A stretch of DNA of 64,000 nt from Pseudanabaena sp. (GCA_003249015.1 QBLS01000002.1:1-64000), one strand, 5' to 3'. Positions 1 to 9,990 are shown, counted from the first letter of the stretch. A program made the numbers and translations. The notes: generated by a model from the sequence alone, not told the origin.

Positions 1-175
1 TGCAAAACTGATCCCAGATTGATGCGCTTTCGCGTCTCTGTACTGCTGTGGTCATTGGTTTATGATTGCTGTTTGGATGTATTTATAATTAGCTTTCGCT
101 ATGCATTTAATATATCTTTACATATGCTACTGTGTAAACCTTTTCTCTCATTTATATGCCTTTAGGTTGATCGCC

Positions 176-1297
176 ATGTCTGGATACCCGTACTCACAAT
201 CTGACTCAGCACAGCACGATCGCTATATGCAGCAATGCATTGAATTAGCTAAGCTTGCGAGGGGGCAAACCGCACCAAATCCGATGGTAGGGAGTGTAAT
301 TGTCAAAAATGGGCAAGTAATCGGTAAGGGATTTCACCCCAAGGCGGGTCAGCCCCATGCGGAAGTATTCGCGATTCGTGAGGCTTTACAAACGGGTGAA
401 GATTTGAGCAATGCTACTTTATATGTGAATTTAGAGCCTTGTAATCATCATGGGCGCACGCCGCCCTGCTCAGAGGCAATTATTCAGGCGGGTATTGGGA
501 ATGTGGTAGTTGGGGCGATTGATAACGATCCGCGAGTGGCGGGTACTGGGTGCGATCGCCTAATCAGTGCAGGAATTAACGTCACAACTGGTATTTTGGA
601 ACAGCAATGTTTAGAACTCAATGAGGCTTTTTTTCATAGGGTCAAAACAGGCTTACCCTTGGGCATTTTTAAATACGCAATGACCCTTGATGGCAAAATT
701 GCTACAGCCACAGGGCATAGCTACTGGATTACGAGTCCCGACTCTCGCAAGTTAGTGCATGATCTGCGCGTGGAATGCGATGCAATTATTACAGGCGGCA
801 ATACAGTCCGTTTGGATAATCCTTCGCTTAATACTCACGGATTAAGTGAGCATTGCCCTTTGCGCGTTGTGGTTACGCGCAGTTGCCATCTACCTGATCA
901 AGCGAATCTATGGAAAATTTCTGATACTGAGAAGACTTTAGTAATTACTCTGCCTGATGTGAATTTGGAGCTTAAGCAAAAATTGCGCGATCGCCAAGTG
1001 GAAATTCTGGAATTAGAAGATATTTCGCCTTTGGCGGTAATGCGAGAATTAGGTGGGCGTGGCTGTAATCAGGTGCTGTGGGAATGTGGCGGCAGATTGG
1101 CGGCAGCCGCTATTAAAGAAAAAATGGTGCAGAAGGTTTATGCGTTTATTGCACCTAAAATTATTGGCGGCTTTACTGCGCCTAGTCCCATTGATGATTT
1201 GGGTTTAGGTTTAATGACTGAGGCTATCAATTTGAAGATGTCGAAGGTTAGTCAGGTGGGAGCGGATTTATTAGTAGTCGGTTACATTCAAAATTAA
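176..1297 (+). CDS. ribD: Riboflavin biosynthesis deaminase/reductase RibD
   Basis: RibD carries out the deamination and the reduction steps after GTP cyclohydrolase II in riboflavin synthesis. The N-terminal cytidine-deaminase-like domain shows the zinc ligands His61 in HAEVFAI and Cys89/Cys98 in PCNHHGRTPPC. The C-terminal half is the RibD reductase domain. I chose the ATG at 176, because the 25 upstream codons (from 101) are hydrophobic and lie outside the conserved domain. The resulting 373 residues match the usual family length. It faces ispH convergently across a hairpin terminator. A second riboflavin gene (synthase, 30232) lies far away, so the pathway is dispersed. Confident. Confidence 0.95.
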   Translation: MSGYPYSQSDSAQHDRYMQQCIELAKLARGQTAPNPMVGSVIVKNGQVIGKGFHPKAGQPHAEVFAIREALQTGEDLSNATLYVNLEPCNHHGRTPPCSEAIIQAGIGNVVVGAIDNDPRVAGTGCDRLISAGINVTTGILEQQCLELNEAFFHRVKTGLPLGIFKYAMTLDGKIATATGHSYWITSPDSRKLVHDLRVECDAIITGGNTVRLDNPSLNTHGLSEHCPLRVVVTRSCHLPDQANLWKISDTEKTLVITLPDVNLELKQKLRDRQVEILELEDISPLAVMRELGGRGCNQVLWECGGRLAAAAIKEKMVQKVYAFIAPKIIGGFTAPSPIDDLGLGLMTEAINLKMSKVSQVGADLLVVGYIQN

Positions 1298-1301
1298 AAT
1301 C

Positions 1302-1342
1302 AAAAAATGGGTATCACAGCTCAGCCGTGATACCCATTTTTT
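1302..1342. terminator. Bidirectional terminator between ribD and ispH
   Basis: There are 16-bp perfect arms (1302-1317 and 1327-1342), A-rich on one side and T-rich on the other, around a 9-nt loop. It sits between two convergent genes, which suits termination in both directions. Confidence 0.8.
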
Positions 1343-1352
1343 TAGTAGAAGA

Positions 1353-2561
1353 CTAATTTTTAAGAGCAAAAATTCTATTAATTACATCTTCAACGACGCG
1401 ATCGGGGGTGGATGCACCTGAGGTTACGCCGACTTTAATTTTGCCTGAAGGTAGCCAATTCGAGGACTGCGTGATCGCCTTTCCCAATGGCTTGTGTTCA
1501 ATTACTTCAGCGGATAAAATGCGATGCACATCGTCAATGTGATAGGAGGACAGATTACGCTCGATCGCTATTTCTTGCAGATGCGTTGTATTTGAAGAGT
1601 TGTAGCCACCAATTACGATCATCAAATCAAGTTCTTCTTCAACAATCTCAAACATGGCATCTTGACGCTCTTGAGTAGCATCGCAAATAGTATTGAAGGC
1701 GAGAAAATGTTGATTGAGATTTTCTACACCATACTTCTGCATCATAGTTTTCTCAAACAACTTGCCGATCGCTTCGGTTTCTCCCTTGAGCATGGTGGTT
1801 TGGTTCGCGACTCCGATGCGCTCCAAGTCCAAATCGGGATCAAAATCTGGAGAGGTGGCTTTGCTGAATTTACCTAAGAATTCTTGGCGACTGCCACCAT
1901 TTAAGATGTAATTGGCGACATACTCAGCTTCTTGGATATTCAAAACGACTAGATATCTCTTGGCATAGGAACTCGTGGCGATCGTTTCTTCGTGGTTGTA
2001 CTTCCCATGCACAATGGAAGTAAAATCTGCTTTTTTATGTTTCTCAACGCGATTCCACACCTTTGAGACCCAAGGACAGGTGGTATCGACAATTTTGCTG
2101 CCAAGGCTATCCAACAACTGAGTTTCCTGAACACTTGCACCAAAGGCAGGCAAAATCACTACATCACCTTGGGCAACTCCTGAGAAATCTTTTGTACCAC
2201 TGCTGTCAACGGGGATAAACTGCACCTCCATTTCTTTAAGTTTGGCATTGACTGAAGGATTATGAATAATTTCATTTGTAATCCAAATGCGCTCCTTGGG
2301 AAATTGAGTGCGGGTTTCGTATGCCATTGCCACGGCTCTCTCTACGCCCCAGCAAAAGCCAAAGGACTTAGCCAAATAGATGGTGACATCGCCTTCTGAA
2401 TATACATAGTTATGATCACGAATGGTTTGGATGAGGTTGCTGTGATATTGCGATCGCATGGTAGATTCAGCCTCTTCCCCATGACCAAATCCTTGGCGAA
2501 AATAATTCGGGGATTTGTGCAATGCTCTCCGCATGGCTTGCGTATCGAGCGTATTGTCCAT
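1353..2561 (-). CDS. ispH: 4-hydroxy-3-methylbut-2-enyl diphosphate reductase
   Basis: IspH is the last enzyme of the MEP pathway. It is an iron-sulfur enzyme that makes IPP and DMAPP, here for carotenoids, the chlorophyll phytyl tail, quinones and the undecaprenyl carrier. The three cluster cysteines are visible: Cys70 ([10 protein letters not shown]), Cys162 ([10 protein letters not shown]) and Cys293 ([10 protein letters not shown]). The TNEIIHNP motif near residues 95-102 carries active-site residues. At 402 residues it is the long cyanobacterial/plant form with an N-terminal extension. The ATG is preceded by AGGA about 12 nt upstream. No coupled gene is seen. Confident. Confidence 0.96.
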   Translation of the reverse strand: MDNTLDTQAMRRALHKSPNYFRQGFGHGEEAESTMRSQYHSNLIQTIRDHNYVYSEGDVTIYLAKSFGFCWGVERAVAMAYETRTQFPKERIWITNEIIHNPSVNAKLKEMEVQFIPVDSSGTKDFSGVAQGDVVILPAFGASVQETQLLDSLGSKIVDTTCPWVSKVWNRVEKHKKADFTSIVHGKYNHEETIATSSYAKRYLVVLNIQEAEYVANYILNGGSRQEFLGKFSKATSPDFDPDLDLERIGVANQTTMLKGETEAIGKLFEKTMMQKYGVENLNQHFLAFNTICDATQERQDAMFEIVEEELDLMIVIGGYNSSNTTHLQEIAIERNLSSYHIDDVHRILSAEVIEHKPLGKAITQSSNWLPSGKIKVGVTSGASTPDRVVEDVINRIFALKN

Positions 2562-2619
2562 GATGATGTATCGTCCTATTTAATCTTGCTGAAATGATTA
2601 TATAGTGGTCGCTAGTACT

Positions 2620-2674
2620 AAAAAACAGAAAGCTGTGCCGCCCGCAAAGTGGGCGGCACAGCTTTCTGTTTTTT
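2620..2674. terminator. Palindrome/terminator, 24-bp arms
   Basis: The 24-bp arms are perfect (2620-2643 and 2651-2674), with tip GCAAAGT and A6/T6 flanks. It follows the leftward TPR-like gene and belongs to the CCGCCCGC-type palindromes also seen at 21061, 46828 and 55988. Confidence 0.8.
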
Positions 2675-2678
2675 TAGC

Positions 2679-4238
2679 TTAGCTAGCGCAATCAAATAGC
2701 TTGTTTAGTTGTTCTTTTTCTACAGAGTTCTGAATATCGGCGGCGATCTCTTTGGCGCGATCACGGAGATCAATTGCCCAGTAAGTGCTGCTGATATCAG
2801 AGAAAGCTCTTGAGCGAATATTTGGATCGGGGGCAGTTTTGGCAAGCTCAAGACTGGTTTCTAAGATTGGCGCGACTTTATCAGTAAACCCAAACTCACC
2901 ATAAGCACTAGCGATGTTATTCAATGCAAATAGGCGATCAGCTGGTTGCGGTAAATTTTCGGCTACTTCTAAAGCTCGATCAAAAGTTTTACTAGCCAAA
3001 TCCGTTGATTTGATCATGTGATATTGTCTACCAATCTCAAGGATGAGCGTGAAAGAATCTATAGAAGGGGCAATGCGTGCTAGTCCATTCAAACTCTGCT
3101 CAAATAATTTACTTGCTTCTTCAGTCTTTTGATCCTTTGCATAGGCGATCGCCACATTTGCCGTGCCAACACTTTTTTCTAAGGATTGTTCATTAAGGTT
3201 AGACAGTACTTCTAAAGCTCGGTCGTATTGTTTGGAAGCGATGTATTGACTTGCTACTAAAAACAGCGATCGGGTCTTCAGCAATTCAGCATTAGCGATT
3301 TCAAACTGTTCTTGAGCCTTAAGCTCTTCACTAACGTCTGGTTTAGGCTCTGCTGCTTTAGTATTTTCTACAGAAGTCTGTTTAAGAGCTTTTTTCCCGA
3401 TTAGGATTGGCGCTGCTTTCGGCGCAGGCTTTTTGGCAGTTTCTGCGGCTTGCTTGGCTTGGCTAATTGCGTTGTCACGAATGGCATCAAATTCTTGGAA
3501 TACTGCATCCAATGATGCAACGGCTTTGGCATGGTTGCTAGCAAGGGCATAACTACCCGCAATCTCAACTCTGGCTCTGGTCTTGGCATTACGATCTTCG
3601 ATCATCGGTAGTAAATCTGTCGCTGCCGAGATCGCTGCTTCTGAAGCAAAGTCTTCGTTTAGATCGGTGTAAGCATTGGCGATCGCTGAAAAAGCACGCG
3701 ATCGCACATATGGCTCAATAATTTCTGGTGTTTCTTTAGCTGCTTCTAACAACAGGTCTCTTGCTTTATCTTTTTCCTTGATCTCGTTATAGGCTTGGGC
3801 GATTTTGATATTGGCGAACACCTTATCCACTGGTTCAGATAGTTCTTTGGTTAGACTTACTGCCAACTCGAGAGATTCCTTAGCAAGTTGGGGTGCATCT
3901 GCTTTACCAAATCGGCTAGCGGTATCAAGGAGGGCAAAAGCTTTTACCGAGGGTGCAGTAATTTCTTTAGCGGCAGCTAGGCTTTTTTCTAAAATTTGCT
4001 TAGCATTCTCTAACTTCTTAAATTCCAAGTATTTGCCAGCAATTTCGGTGTAAGCAGCCACCTTTGCCTCGGCGGACTTACTGGTATCTGCGAGAGAGAC
4101 AAAGCACTGGAGGGGAATTCCTTGAAACTTGGGATCATCGCTACTTGACAGGCTAGCTGCGGCAACTGCACTAGTTGCGGTTAGATTGACTAAAAGGGCT
4201 AGACATCCTGCCAATAGTCGCATCCATAGTTTTCGCAT
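2679..4238 (-). CDS. Secreted helical-repeat (TPR-like) protein, unknown function
   Basis: I do not recognise a characterised ortholog. The start chosen (MRKLWMRLLAG) is preceded by AAGGAC 8 nt upstream and opens a signal peptide that ends near AVAAA, so the protein is probably exported; a longer reading frame reaches back to 4295. The mature part is a run of roughly 35-40-residue helical units of the form 'AxxxAxxYxEIKEKDKAxxLLxxA', resembling TPR repeats, in two blocks. A Lys/Pro/Ala-rich linker (KKPAPKAAPIL) separates them near the middle. Such proteins usually scaffold protein contacts. It stands alone, bounded by palindromes on both sides. The exported helical-repeat call is fairly secure; the function is unknown. 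Confidence 0.75.
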   Translation of the reverse strand: MRKLWMRLLAGCLALLVNLTATSAVAAASLSSSDDPKFQGIPLQCFVSLADTSKSAEAKVAAYTEIAGKYLEFKKLENAKQILEKSLAAAKEITAPSVKAFALLDTASRFGKADAPQLAKESLELAVSLTKELSEPVDKVFANIKIAQAYNEIKEKDKARDLLLEAAKETPEIIEPYVRSRAFSAIANAYTDLNEDFASEAAISAATDLLPMIEDRNAKTRARVEIAGSYALASNHAKAVASLDAVFQEFDAIRDNAISQAKQAAETAKKPAPKAAPILIGKKALKQTSVENTKAAEPKPDVSEELKAQEQFEIANAELLKTRSLFLVASQYIASKQYDRALEVLSNLNEQSLEKSVGTANVAIAYAKDQKTEEASKLFEQSLNGLARIAPSIDSFTLILEIGRQYHMIKSTDLASKTFDRALEVAENLPQPADRLFALNNIASAYGEFGFTDKVAPILETSLELAKTAPDPNIRSRAFSDISSTYWAIDLRDRAKEIAADIQNSVEKEQLNKLFDCAS

Positions 4239-4327
4239 AATTGATTTTGTCCTTGTAAGGATTGTTTCTTGAAATATCCCTTGGATTTTACCCAATTGCT
4301 GAGCAAATACAGCGCTTTGCGCTCAAA

Positions 4328-4394
4328 CCCAAAGCAAGAAAATTTTTGATCATCGGCGCTTCGCGCCAATGATCAAAAATTTTCTTGCTTTGGG
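4328..4394. repeat. Palindrome with 26-bp perfect arms
   Basis: The arms are 4328-4353 and 4369-4394. The tip region contains GGCGCTTCGCGCC. It is preceded by CAGCGCTTTGCGCTCAAACC, a flank repeated at 7303 and, in altered form, at 18653 and 22275. It lies in the 311-base gap between valS and the gene at 2679, most of which is palindromic. Confidence 0.85.
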
Positions 4395-4425
4395 GAAACT
4401 GTTGTAAAACTCAAGCCTTTATACG

Positions 4426-4459
4426 AACTCACAAAAATGTGACTACACTTTCGTGAGTT
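4426..4459. repeat. Short inverted repeat of the CACGAAAG/TGACAACA class
   Basis: The 14-bp arms have two mismatches (4426-4439 and 4446-4459) around TGACTA. It resembles the elements at 16271, 20893 and 34526, which share an ACGAAAG..TGACAACA..CTTTCGT core but have different outer arms. Confidence 0.6.
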
Positions 4460-4469
4460 GCAAGTTAAA

Positions 4470-4526
4470 CCAAGTAATACTAAGCAAAGAAATGGCTTAG
4501 CCATTTCTTTGCTTAGTATTACTTGG
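4470..4526. terminator. 27-bp perfect palindrome after valS
   Basis: The arms are 4470-4496 and 4500-4526 with a TTA loop. It is 24 bases past the valS stop on the minus strand and may terminate valS transcription, although no strong T-run follows. Confidence 0.6.
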
Positions 4527-4549
4527 GGATTAGCACAAAATACTAGAGA

Positions 4550-7264
4550 TTATTTTTGTAATTGAGCCAACCTAGCTCGGAGAATATCTTGCTGTTTTAA
4601 AGACTCTTCTAGCTCTGCCCTTGCGGTTGCTACCAACTCAGGGGGAGCTTTTTTGATATAGCCTTCGTTGTTTAAGCGTGCTTGGCTAGAGGCGATCGCA
4701 CCTTCAAGTTTCTTGAGTGTGCGTTCTAATTTGGCAACTAATTGAGCAATATCTACTACGCCGACCAGAGAAACGATTACCTGCACCGTGCCGATTACAC
4801 CAGCGATCGCTTCTTCTGTTGCCGATTCATCCACCCTGTTTACAATTTGCAATGCCTCTACCCTTGCCAAATCTAGGATGTAGCTTTGTCCTGCTTCTAG
4901 AAGAGTGAGTTCGCGATCGCGATCAGATTGCAAAATCGCCTTGACTTTGACGCTGGGTTTGATTTCCGCTTCAGCGCGAAGATTGCGAATCGTGCGAATT
5001 GTACCCAAGATCAATTGGAACTGTTCCTCTAGCTCTTCGTTAATATACGTGGTATCAACTTCTGGATAGGGCTGAATCGCTAGGACAGGACGACTCGCCG
5101 ATGGCTCGCTAGTGCCGTAGGTGAGCAGTTGCCAAATTTCCTCGGTAACATGGGGCATAAATGGATGTAATAGCCGTAAAACCCCATCTAGGACAAAGGT
5201 AAGCGTCTGCTGCACGGTGGCGCGGGAAATCACCTCAGCATCCTCCTGCAATCGTGACTTGACTAACTCAATGTACCAATCACAAAAATCACCCCAGAAA
5301 AATTCATAAATGCTTTTGGTTGCTTCACCCATGCTGTAAGCATCTAGCTGCTCACGCACTTGTAAAACCGTGCGCTGATATCGAGACAAAATCCAGCGAT
5401 CGGCAAGTTCCAAGTTGTCAGGCTGAATCGTAGCGGAACCATGATCAGCATCAAGATTGATCATCACAAATCGCGAGGCATTCCAGAGCTTGTTCGCAAA
5501 GTTTCTGGCAGTCTCAACTGTCGATGATTCGTCAGTTTTACGGTTGTAATCAAGACGAATATCTTGACCCGCACCCGTGACTTCCCTTACAAGGGAATAT
5601 CGCAAAGCATCGGTTCCATACTTATTAATCAGAACTAACGGATCGATACCGTTATTCTTGGATTTTGACATTTTCTGATTATTCTCATCGCGCACTAGCC
5701 CATGAATATAGACCGTGTGAAAAGGCATCTTACCTGTGAAGTAACCTGCCATCATCGTCATTCGCGCTACCCAAAAGAAAATAATGTCAAAACCTGTAAC
5801 CAGAACACTAGTGGGATAAAAAGTCTCAAAATCCTCTGTTTGCTCTGGCCAGCCCAAAGTTGAGAAGGGCCATAACCCCGATGAGAACCATGTGTCAAGG
5901 ACATCAGGATCTCGCTCTAGGATCACATCCTCACCAAATTTTGCCTTTGCTTGAGCATAGGCTTCTACCTCGTTACGAGCTACAAAAATAGTGCCATCGC
6001 TTGCATACCAAGCAGGGATTTGATGTCCCCACCATAGCTGTCGAGAGATGCACCAATCTTTTAGACGAATCAACCAATCGCGATAAACTTTACCCCAGCG
6101 ATCGGGAACAAAAGCGGGCGAATTTTGTTTGTCAAATTGCTCTAATGCAAAGTCAGATAAGGGCTTAATATTGACAAACCACTGAATTGAAAGTAATGGC
6201 TCAACAGGCACTTTGCCACGCTCTGAGTAGGGAACACTGTGGGTATAGTCTTCGATTTTTTCGACTAGACCCAACTCTTCAAGCTTGGCAACAATATTCT
6301 TTCGAGCTACAAATCGATCTTGCCCTTGAAACTCGCCACCATTCTCATTGATTGAGCCATCTTTATTGAGAATATTGATCAATGGAAGCTGATGCCGCTT
6401 ACCCATTTCAAAGTCGTTGGGATCATGGGCAGGAGTGATTTTGACACAGCCACTGCCAAATTTTTGATCCACATAGGAGTCAGCAATAATGGGAATCTCT
6501 CGATTCATCAAAGGCAGCAAAATAGTTTTACCGATTAAATTGCGGTAGCGATCGTCTTCAGGATTAACTGCCACAGCCGTATCACCGAGCATCGTTTCAG
6601 GGCGCGTAGTGGCTACAACTAAATGCCCAGAGCCATCAGTCAAGGGATAGCGCAAATGCCAAAGATGTCCATTCACCTCTTTGCTGTCAACTTCTAGATC
6701 AGATACGGCTGATTGGGAGGCAGGACACCAGTTGACCAGATACTCACCACGATAAATTAAGCCAGCCTCATAGAGTTTGACAAAAGCTTCAGTTACTGAG
6801 TTGGACAGCCCTTCATCCATCGTGAAGCGTTCGCGTGTCCAATCAGCCGAAACGCCTAATCGCCGCAACTGAGAAACAATCGTACCGCCCGATTCGGCTT
6901 TCCATTGCCATGCTCTTTCTAGAAATTTCTCGCGCCCAATTTCTTGATTGGTTTTACCTTCAGCTTTAATTTGCTTGTCAAGAATAGTCTGAACGGCAAT
7001 GCTGGCATGATCTGTGCCAGGTAGCCAGAGCGTGTTACAACCTCGCATCCGATGGTAGCGAATCAGGATGTCAATGAGAACTTCTTGAAAGGCGTGTCCC
7101 ATGTGCAAACTACCCGTTACATTGGGCGGTGGAATCATGATGCAGTATGGTTCCTTATCGCTTTTACTCTCTGCTACAAATACGCCACTTTCCTCCCAAT
7201 ACTTTTGCCATTTGGCTTCAGACTCAAGTGGATCGTATTGTTTTGGAAGTTCGGTCGTACTCAT
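4550..7264 (-). CDS. valS: Valyl-tRNA synthetase
   Basis: This is a class Ia synthetase that charges tRNA-Val. The HIGH-type signature HMGH lies at residues 54-57 in [20 protein letters not shown] appears near residue 530 ([14 protein letters not shown]). Between them is the CP1 editing domain ([17 protein letters not shown]). The C-terminal roughly 65 residues form the tRNA-binding coiled coil ([16 protein letters not shown]). At 904 residues it is full length. It stands alone, with palindromes on both sides. Confident. Confidence 0.97.
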   Translation of the reverse strand: MSTTELPKQYDPLESEAKWQKYWEESGVFVAESKSDKEPYCIMIPPPNVTGSLHMGHAFQEVLIDILIRYHRMRGCNTLWLPGTDHASIAVQTILDKQIKAEGKTNQEIGREKFLERAWQWKAESGGTIVSQLRRLGVSADWTRERFTMDEGLSNSVTEAFVKLYEAGLIYRGEYLVNWCPASQSAVSDLEVDSKEVNGHLWHLRYPLTDGSGHLVVATTRPETMLGDTAVAVNPEDDRYRNLIGKTILLPLMNREIPIIADSYVDQKFGSGCVKITPAHDPNDFEMGKRHQLPLINILNKDGSINENGGEFQGQDRFVARKNIVAKLEELGLVEKIEDYTHSVPYSERGKVPVEPLLSIQWFVNIKPLSDFALEQFDKQNSPAFVPDRWGKVYRDWLIRLKDWCISRQLWWGHQIPAWYASDGTIFVARNEVEAYAQAKAKFGEDVILERDPDVLDTWFSSGLWPFSTLGWPEQTEDFETFYPTSVLVTGFDIIFFWVARMTMMAGYFTGKMPFHTVYIHGLVRDENNQKMSKSKNNGIDPLVLINKYGTDALRYSLVREVTGAGQDIRLDYNRKTDESSTVETARNFANKLWNASRFVMINLDADHGSATIQPDNLELADRWILSRYQRTVLQVREQLDAYSMGEATKSIYEFFWGDFCDWYIELVKSRLQEDAEVISRATVQQTLTFVLDGVLRLLHPFMPHVTEEIWQLLTYGTSEPSASRPVLAIQPYPEVDTTYINEELEEQFQLILGTIRTIRNLRAEAEIKPSVKVKAILQSDRDRELTLLEAGQSYILDLARVEALQIVNRVDESATEEAIAGVIGTVQVIVSLVGVVDIAQLVAKLERTLKKLEGAIASSQARLNNEGYIKKAPPELVATARAELEESLKQQDILRARLAQLQK

Positions 7265-7322
7265 GTTTGGTTTGGTTTCTATTCAGCAGCTAGTATATCT
7301 TACAGCGCTTTGCGCTCAAACC

Positions 7323-7383
7323 CAAACTAAGAAAGATTTTGAGAGCGTTGTAAAGTAACGCTCTCAAAATCTTTCTTAGTTTG
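7323..7383. repeat. Palindrome with 27-bp perfect arms upstream of valS
   Basis: The arms are 7323-7349 and 7357-7383 with tip GTAAAGT, probably a drifted GCAAAGC. The CAGCGCTTTGCGCTCAAACC flank is the same as before the palindrome at 4328. The rest of the gap to 7604 is AT-rich, with no gene that I can support. Confidence 0.85.
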
Positions 7384-7604
7384 ATCAACAATTGCTCTAT
7401 AGCAGCAAATATTTAATTAGATCAACTTAAAAGACGAGTGGCGGTGACTGTCTGTTGGTTTTAATTTGTCCAAAAAGCAAGTAGCGTTCAAATAGCAAAG
7501 ATGTAGAAAATAAGCTAAACTCTGAAAAATAAAAGTTTGAAAGCTTCTTGGAAAAAACTAATGAAGCTGCGGTAGATATCCTAGTATTTGTTGGAGTAAT
7601 CGCC

Positions 7605-8162
7605 TTGGAAGTCGCTCAACTGTTAGAACTTTACAGACAGGGTCAACGTAATTTTTCTAATGTGGATCTCAGTGATGCGCTGCTGCGTAACACATCTCTT
7701 ATTGGAATAGATCTACGTGGCGCTACTTTGAATAAAGTTGATTTGAGTAGTGCTAATTTAATTGACGCTAACTTGACAGGTGCTAACTTGATCGAGACAA
7801 ATCTAAGAGGAGCGATATTAAGAGGCACAAATTTTTCTGATGCAGATTTAAGTTGGTCTAATTTAACTTGGTCTAATTCATCAAATAGTAAATTTATTCG
7901 TGCTAATCTCAGTCTCACCAATTTTAGCGGTGCAAATTTAATCGAAGCTGATTTTACGGGCGCACTTATGAAGGGTTCTAATTTGCGCGGTACTAACTTG
8001 AGAGGTGCGGTATTTAAGAATTTGCAAAGCTGTGTAGATGGAGAATTCTCTGGCGTTCGGAATTTAGACGAGCGAACTCGCCTGTATCTCTGCGCGATCG
8101 CTAGCGGTACACACCCCTTCACCAAAAATGATAGTCGCCAAACTCTAGGTTGCCCCATTTAA
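7605..8162 (+). CDS. Pentapeptide-repeat protein
   Basis: The body is a run of A(D/N)LXX pentapeptides (ANLIDANLTGANLIETNLRGA and onward) that should fold as a right-handed beta-helix. No signal peptide is seen, so it is probably cytoplasmic; the molecular role of such proteins in cyanobacteria is mostly unknown. I chose TTG at 7605. GGAG lies 8 nt upstream, and the protein then starts with EVAQLLELYRQGQRNFS, the usual opening of this cyanobacterial type. The frame also extends to a TTG at 7548 without a clear ribosome site. The stop codon at 8160 lies inside the left arm of a palindrome. Confidence 0.8.
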   Translation: MEVAQLLELYRQGQRNFSNVDLSDALLRNTSLIGIDLRGATLNKVDLSSANLIDANLTGANLIETNLRGAILRGTNFSDADLSWSNLTWSNSSNSKFIRANLSLTNFSGANLIEADFTGALMKGSNLRGTNLRGAVFKNLQSCVDGEFSGVRNLDERTRLYLCAIASGTHPFTKNDSRQTLGCPI

Positions 8163-8202
8163 TAGACATAGGCAGCGCTTCATACTGCCCATGTCTATTA
8201 AA
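8158..8202. repeat. Palindrome overlapping a stop codon
   Basis: The 18-bp arms have one mismatch (8158-8175 and 8185-8202). It ends the pentapeptide gene and precedes the convergent gene at 8223, so it may act as a terminator. Confidence 0.7.
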
Positions 8203-8222
8203 TATGATAAATATGAGCATTT

Positions 8223-8783
8223 TTATGGTGTCTCGGTAAGCTGAAGTAAGTATGGGAAAGAGGTGCTTTCTTCGTAAGAGCCAACCCATACTTCGTAGGT
8301 TCCCTCTAGCCAGTCACCGCCAATCTCTGGATTGCGATCGCTGACATCATCACTGCACCAACTTCCCCCTGGTCCGCGTACCAGCATAACTGTATCGCCA
8401 GAACTCTTTACCTGTAACTTGAGATAGCGAAATGGCTTAGTTAAGGTGATTTTATGATCGGGTTCTGAGTCAATGAAACCGATACATTCTCCAGTCTCAG
8501 TAACTTTGCGCCCCGATTTCTTTTGGGTTTCCACAATCCCGCCACTGATACCGCGTAGTTCGATTACTTTTGGGGTGAATCTCGGCGCGATCGCAATATC
8601 CTCAAACATTTTTACAAAAGACTCTTTTTTGCTCAAAGGCATTCTGGGACTTTCTGGGCGCGTAATCTCAACTGAGGTCGTTGTGTTTGGCTTGGGCTGC
8701 GATCGCATAGGTTTTACCGCAACTAACATCGCGGTGTTCATAGCTGCAAGGATTAATAGCGATTGCGCTGCAAATTTTCTCAT
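8223..8783 (-). CDS. Secreted protein with C-terminal PPC-like beta domain
   Basis: The N-terminus is a signal peptide (MRKFAAQSLLILAAMNTAMLVA). The C-terminal part (LVRGPGGSWCSDDVSDRNPEIGGDWLEG, then YEVWVGSY) has the look of the PPC-like or adhesion-type beta domains of cyanobacterial exported proteins, with one cysteine there and one in GECIGF. A proline-rich linker separates the two. No catalytic motif is visible and I cannot assign a function. It is convergent with the pentapeptide gene and 32 bases downstream of the nuclease gene at 8816, with which it could be co-transcribed. No strong ribosome site precedes the ATG. Confidence 0.65.
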   Translation of the reverse strand: MRKFAAQSLLILAAMNTAMLVAVKPMRSQPKPNTTTSVEITRPESPRMPLSKKESFVKMFEDIAIAPRFTPKVIELRGISGGIVETQKKSGRKVTETGECIGFIDSEPDHKITLTKPFRYLKLQVKSSGDTVMLVRGPGGSWCSDDVSDRNPEIGGDWLEGTYEVWVGSYEESTSFPYLLQLTETP

Positions 8784-8815
8784 GACACAAATATATTGGC
8801 TTTAAGGCATAGATT

Positions 8816-9502
8816 TTAGCTTGCTTCGCTACTAGAATTCAAATCTTCTAATAGCTTCTCTATGATCTCTATAAGCTCTGCCACTGTATTGGGTGTTAGT
8901 TGAGTAGTCTTAAACCCATGGGCAATAGTATTGCGGGATGAAAGAGCATTCAACAAGAATTGATAATCAGACCGCGAGATTATCCCTTCAGATGTTAAGT
9001 ATTTCACTAAATAAAGTGGATCGAATTTTTTTAAACTTAGCTCCTCTTTTTCTGCAATTAATCTCAGAGTAGCCTCAACTAATGACCAAGAGTATAGGAT
9101 TGCTGACTCTAGATTATAATTTGCGATTTGTTTCGCTATTTGTAGACGTAATTCTATTTCCTGCTTTTGTAGAGAACCTTCGGATTTAGATGGGTATGGT
9201 GTAGACTCATCTGAACTAGTCATTACCAGATCTAACCGCCAACCTTGATGTTGCTCTATTGCTTTAGCTATACTACTCAAATATTGACTTGGTAAAAAGG
9301 TCAGTGAAGTATGTGACTTGACTTCAACCACTACTGCTTCGTCACCTCGTTGAACAATCATGTCGGGACGGTAGTTTTTCAGAAAGTTAGGCAAATCCTC
9401 AGAATTAGGATGCAAAGTAACCGTATAACCTTGATTACGATACTCCTCAGCAAGTTTCAGTAACCTCTCTCTCTCTAGAGTCATCGTTTGAGTTGTTGTC
9501 AT
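8816..9502 (-). CDS. PD-(D/E)xK nuclease-like plus HEPN-like protein
   Basis: The N-terminal half resembles restriction-endonuclease-fold proteins: RPDMIVQRGDEAVVVEVKSH gives Asp47 of the PD motif and Glu60-x-Lys62, a plausible metal-binding core. The C-terminal half is helical and ends in SSRNTIAH (Arg190-x4-His195), the signature spacing of HEPN domains, which are often RNases. That pairing is typical of defence or toxin proteins, but the function is inferred. The ATG overlaps the stop of the frameshifted RusA-like frame (ATGA), and AGAGG lies 7 nt upstream, so the two form one operon. It could instead be an accessory nuclease for recombination. Confidence 0.65.
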   Translation of the reverse strand: MTTTQTMTLERERLLKLAEEYRNQGYTVTLHPNSEDLPNFLKNYRPDMIVQRGDEAVVVEVKSHTSLTFLPSQYLSSIAKAIEQHQGWRLDLVMTSSDESTPYPSKSEGSLQKQEIELRLQIAKQIANYNLESAILYSWSLVEATLRLIAEKEELSLKKFDPLYLVKYLTSEGIISRSDYQFLLNALSSRNTIAHGFKTTQLTPNTVAELIEIIEKLLEDLNSSSEAS

Positions 9503-9899
9503 GTCAGAACCTCTTGATCGGGAGCCTCAGTTACTACAATATATAAAAATTCATTTCTACGAGCAAAGCCTTCTTCCAGAATTGTCGTTAAACTTTTTCT
9601 TGAAAGTTACCTAATAAATATCTTTTCCTAACCAAAACATCAGTAATTTGATTGTCATCAATATAAGCTAGACCAATTATGGCATCTTGAATTGGCTTAA
9701 CAATGTTATCTACGTCCATTTCAATAGAATCGTAGAAATAAGTGAGCTGTAGCATGACTGCCCCAGTGGCTATTTTTTGCCCTGATATCCAGTATTTTTC
9801 AGCTTCTCTTCTTACTTCTAATTTCCATTCTCTCAATCTTTCCCGCCTACGAGTCTGTTGAGATACTGGTGGTCCATCCACTATGAACTCAAACTTCAT
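9499..9899 (-). pseudogene. RusA-family Holliday-junction resolvase, frameshifted
   Basis: Residues 60-85 (EMDVDNIVKPIQDA, then AYIDDNQITDV) match RusA-type resolvases: the acidic DVDN, Lys68, Asp72 and the DD pair at 81-82 are present. Read straight, the frame stops after 103 residues at 9588. One base back in frame, the sequence continues as TILEEGFARRNEFLYIVVTE and EAPDQEVLT to a TGA at 9499-9501 that overlaps the next start. That tail is family-like, as far as I recall the family. The switch falls in GAAAAAG; a sixth A would restore the frame. It may be a real mutation, a sequencing error or slippage at the A-run. The N-terminal 103 codons keep most of the catalytic residues. Confidence 0.75.
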
Positions 9900-9990
9900 T
9901 AATTAAACGTTAAAAATTTTAATATACCTAAGGAGAATGTATTTTCTCCACAAGAGGTAATCTGATGCAAAGCATCGGAACAATTACAAT

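Noticed and set aside
1-165. Frame 1 is open from the window start to a TAG near 165
   Set aside because: It has no family-like sequence and overlaps the region just before ribD; it could be the tail of an upstream gene but nothing supports it.
7643-8158. 171-codon frame antisense to the pentapeptide gene
   Set aside because: It mirrors the regular pentapeptide codons and has no independent start signal or recognisable domain.
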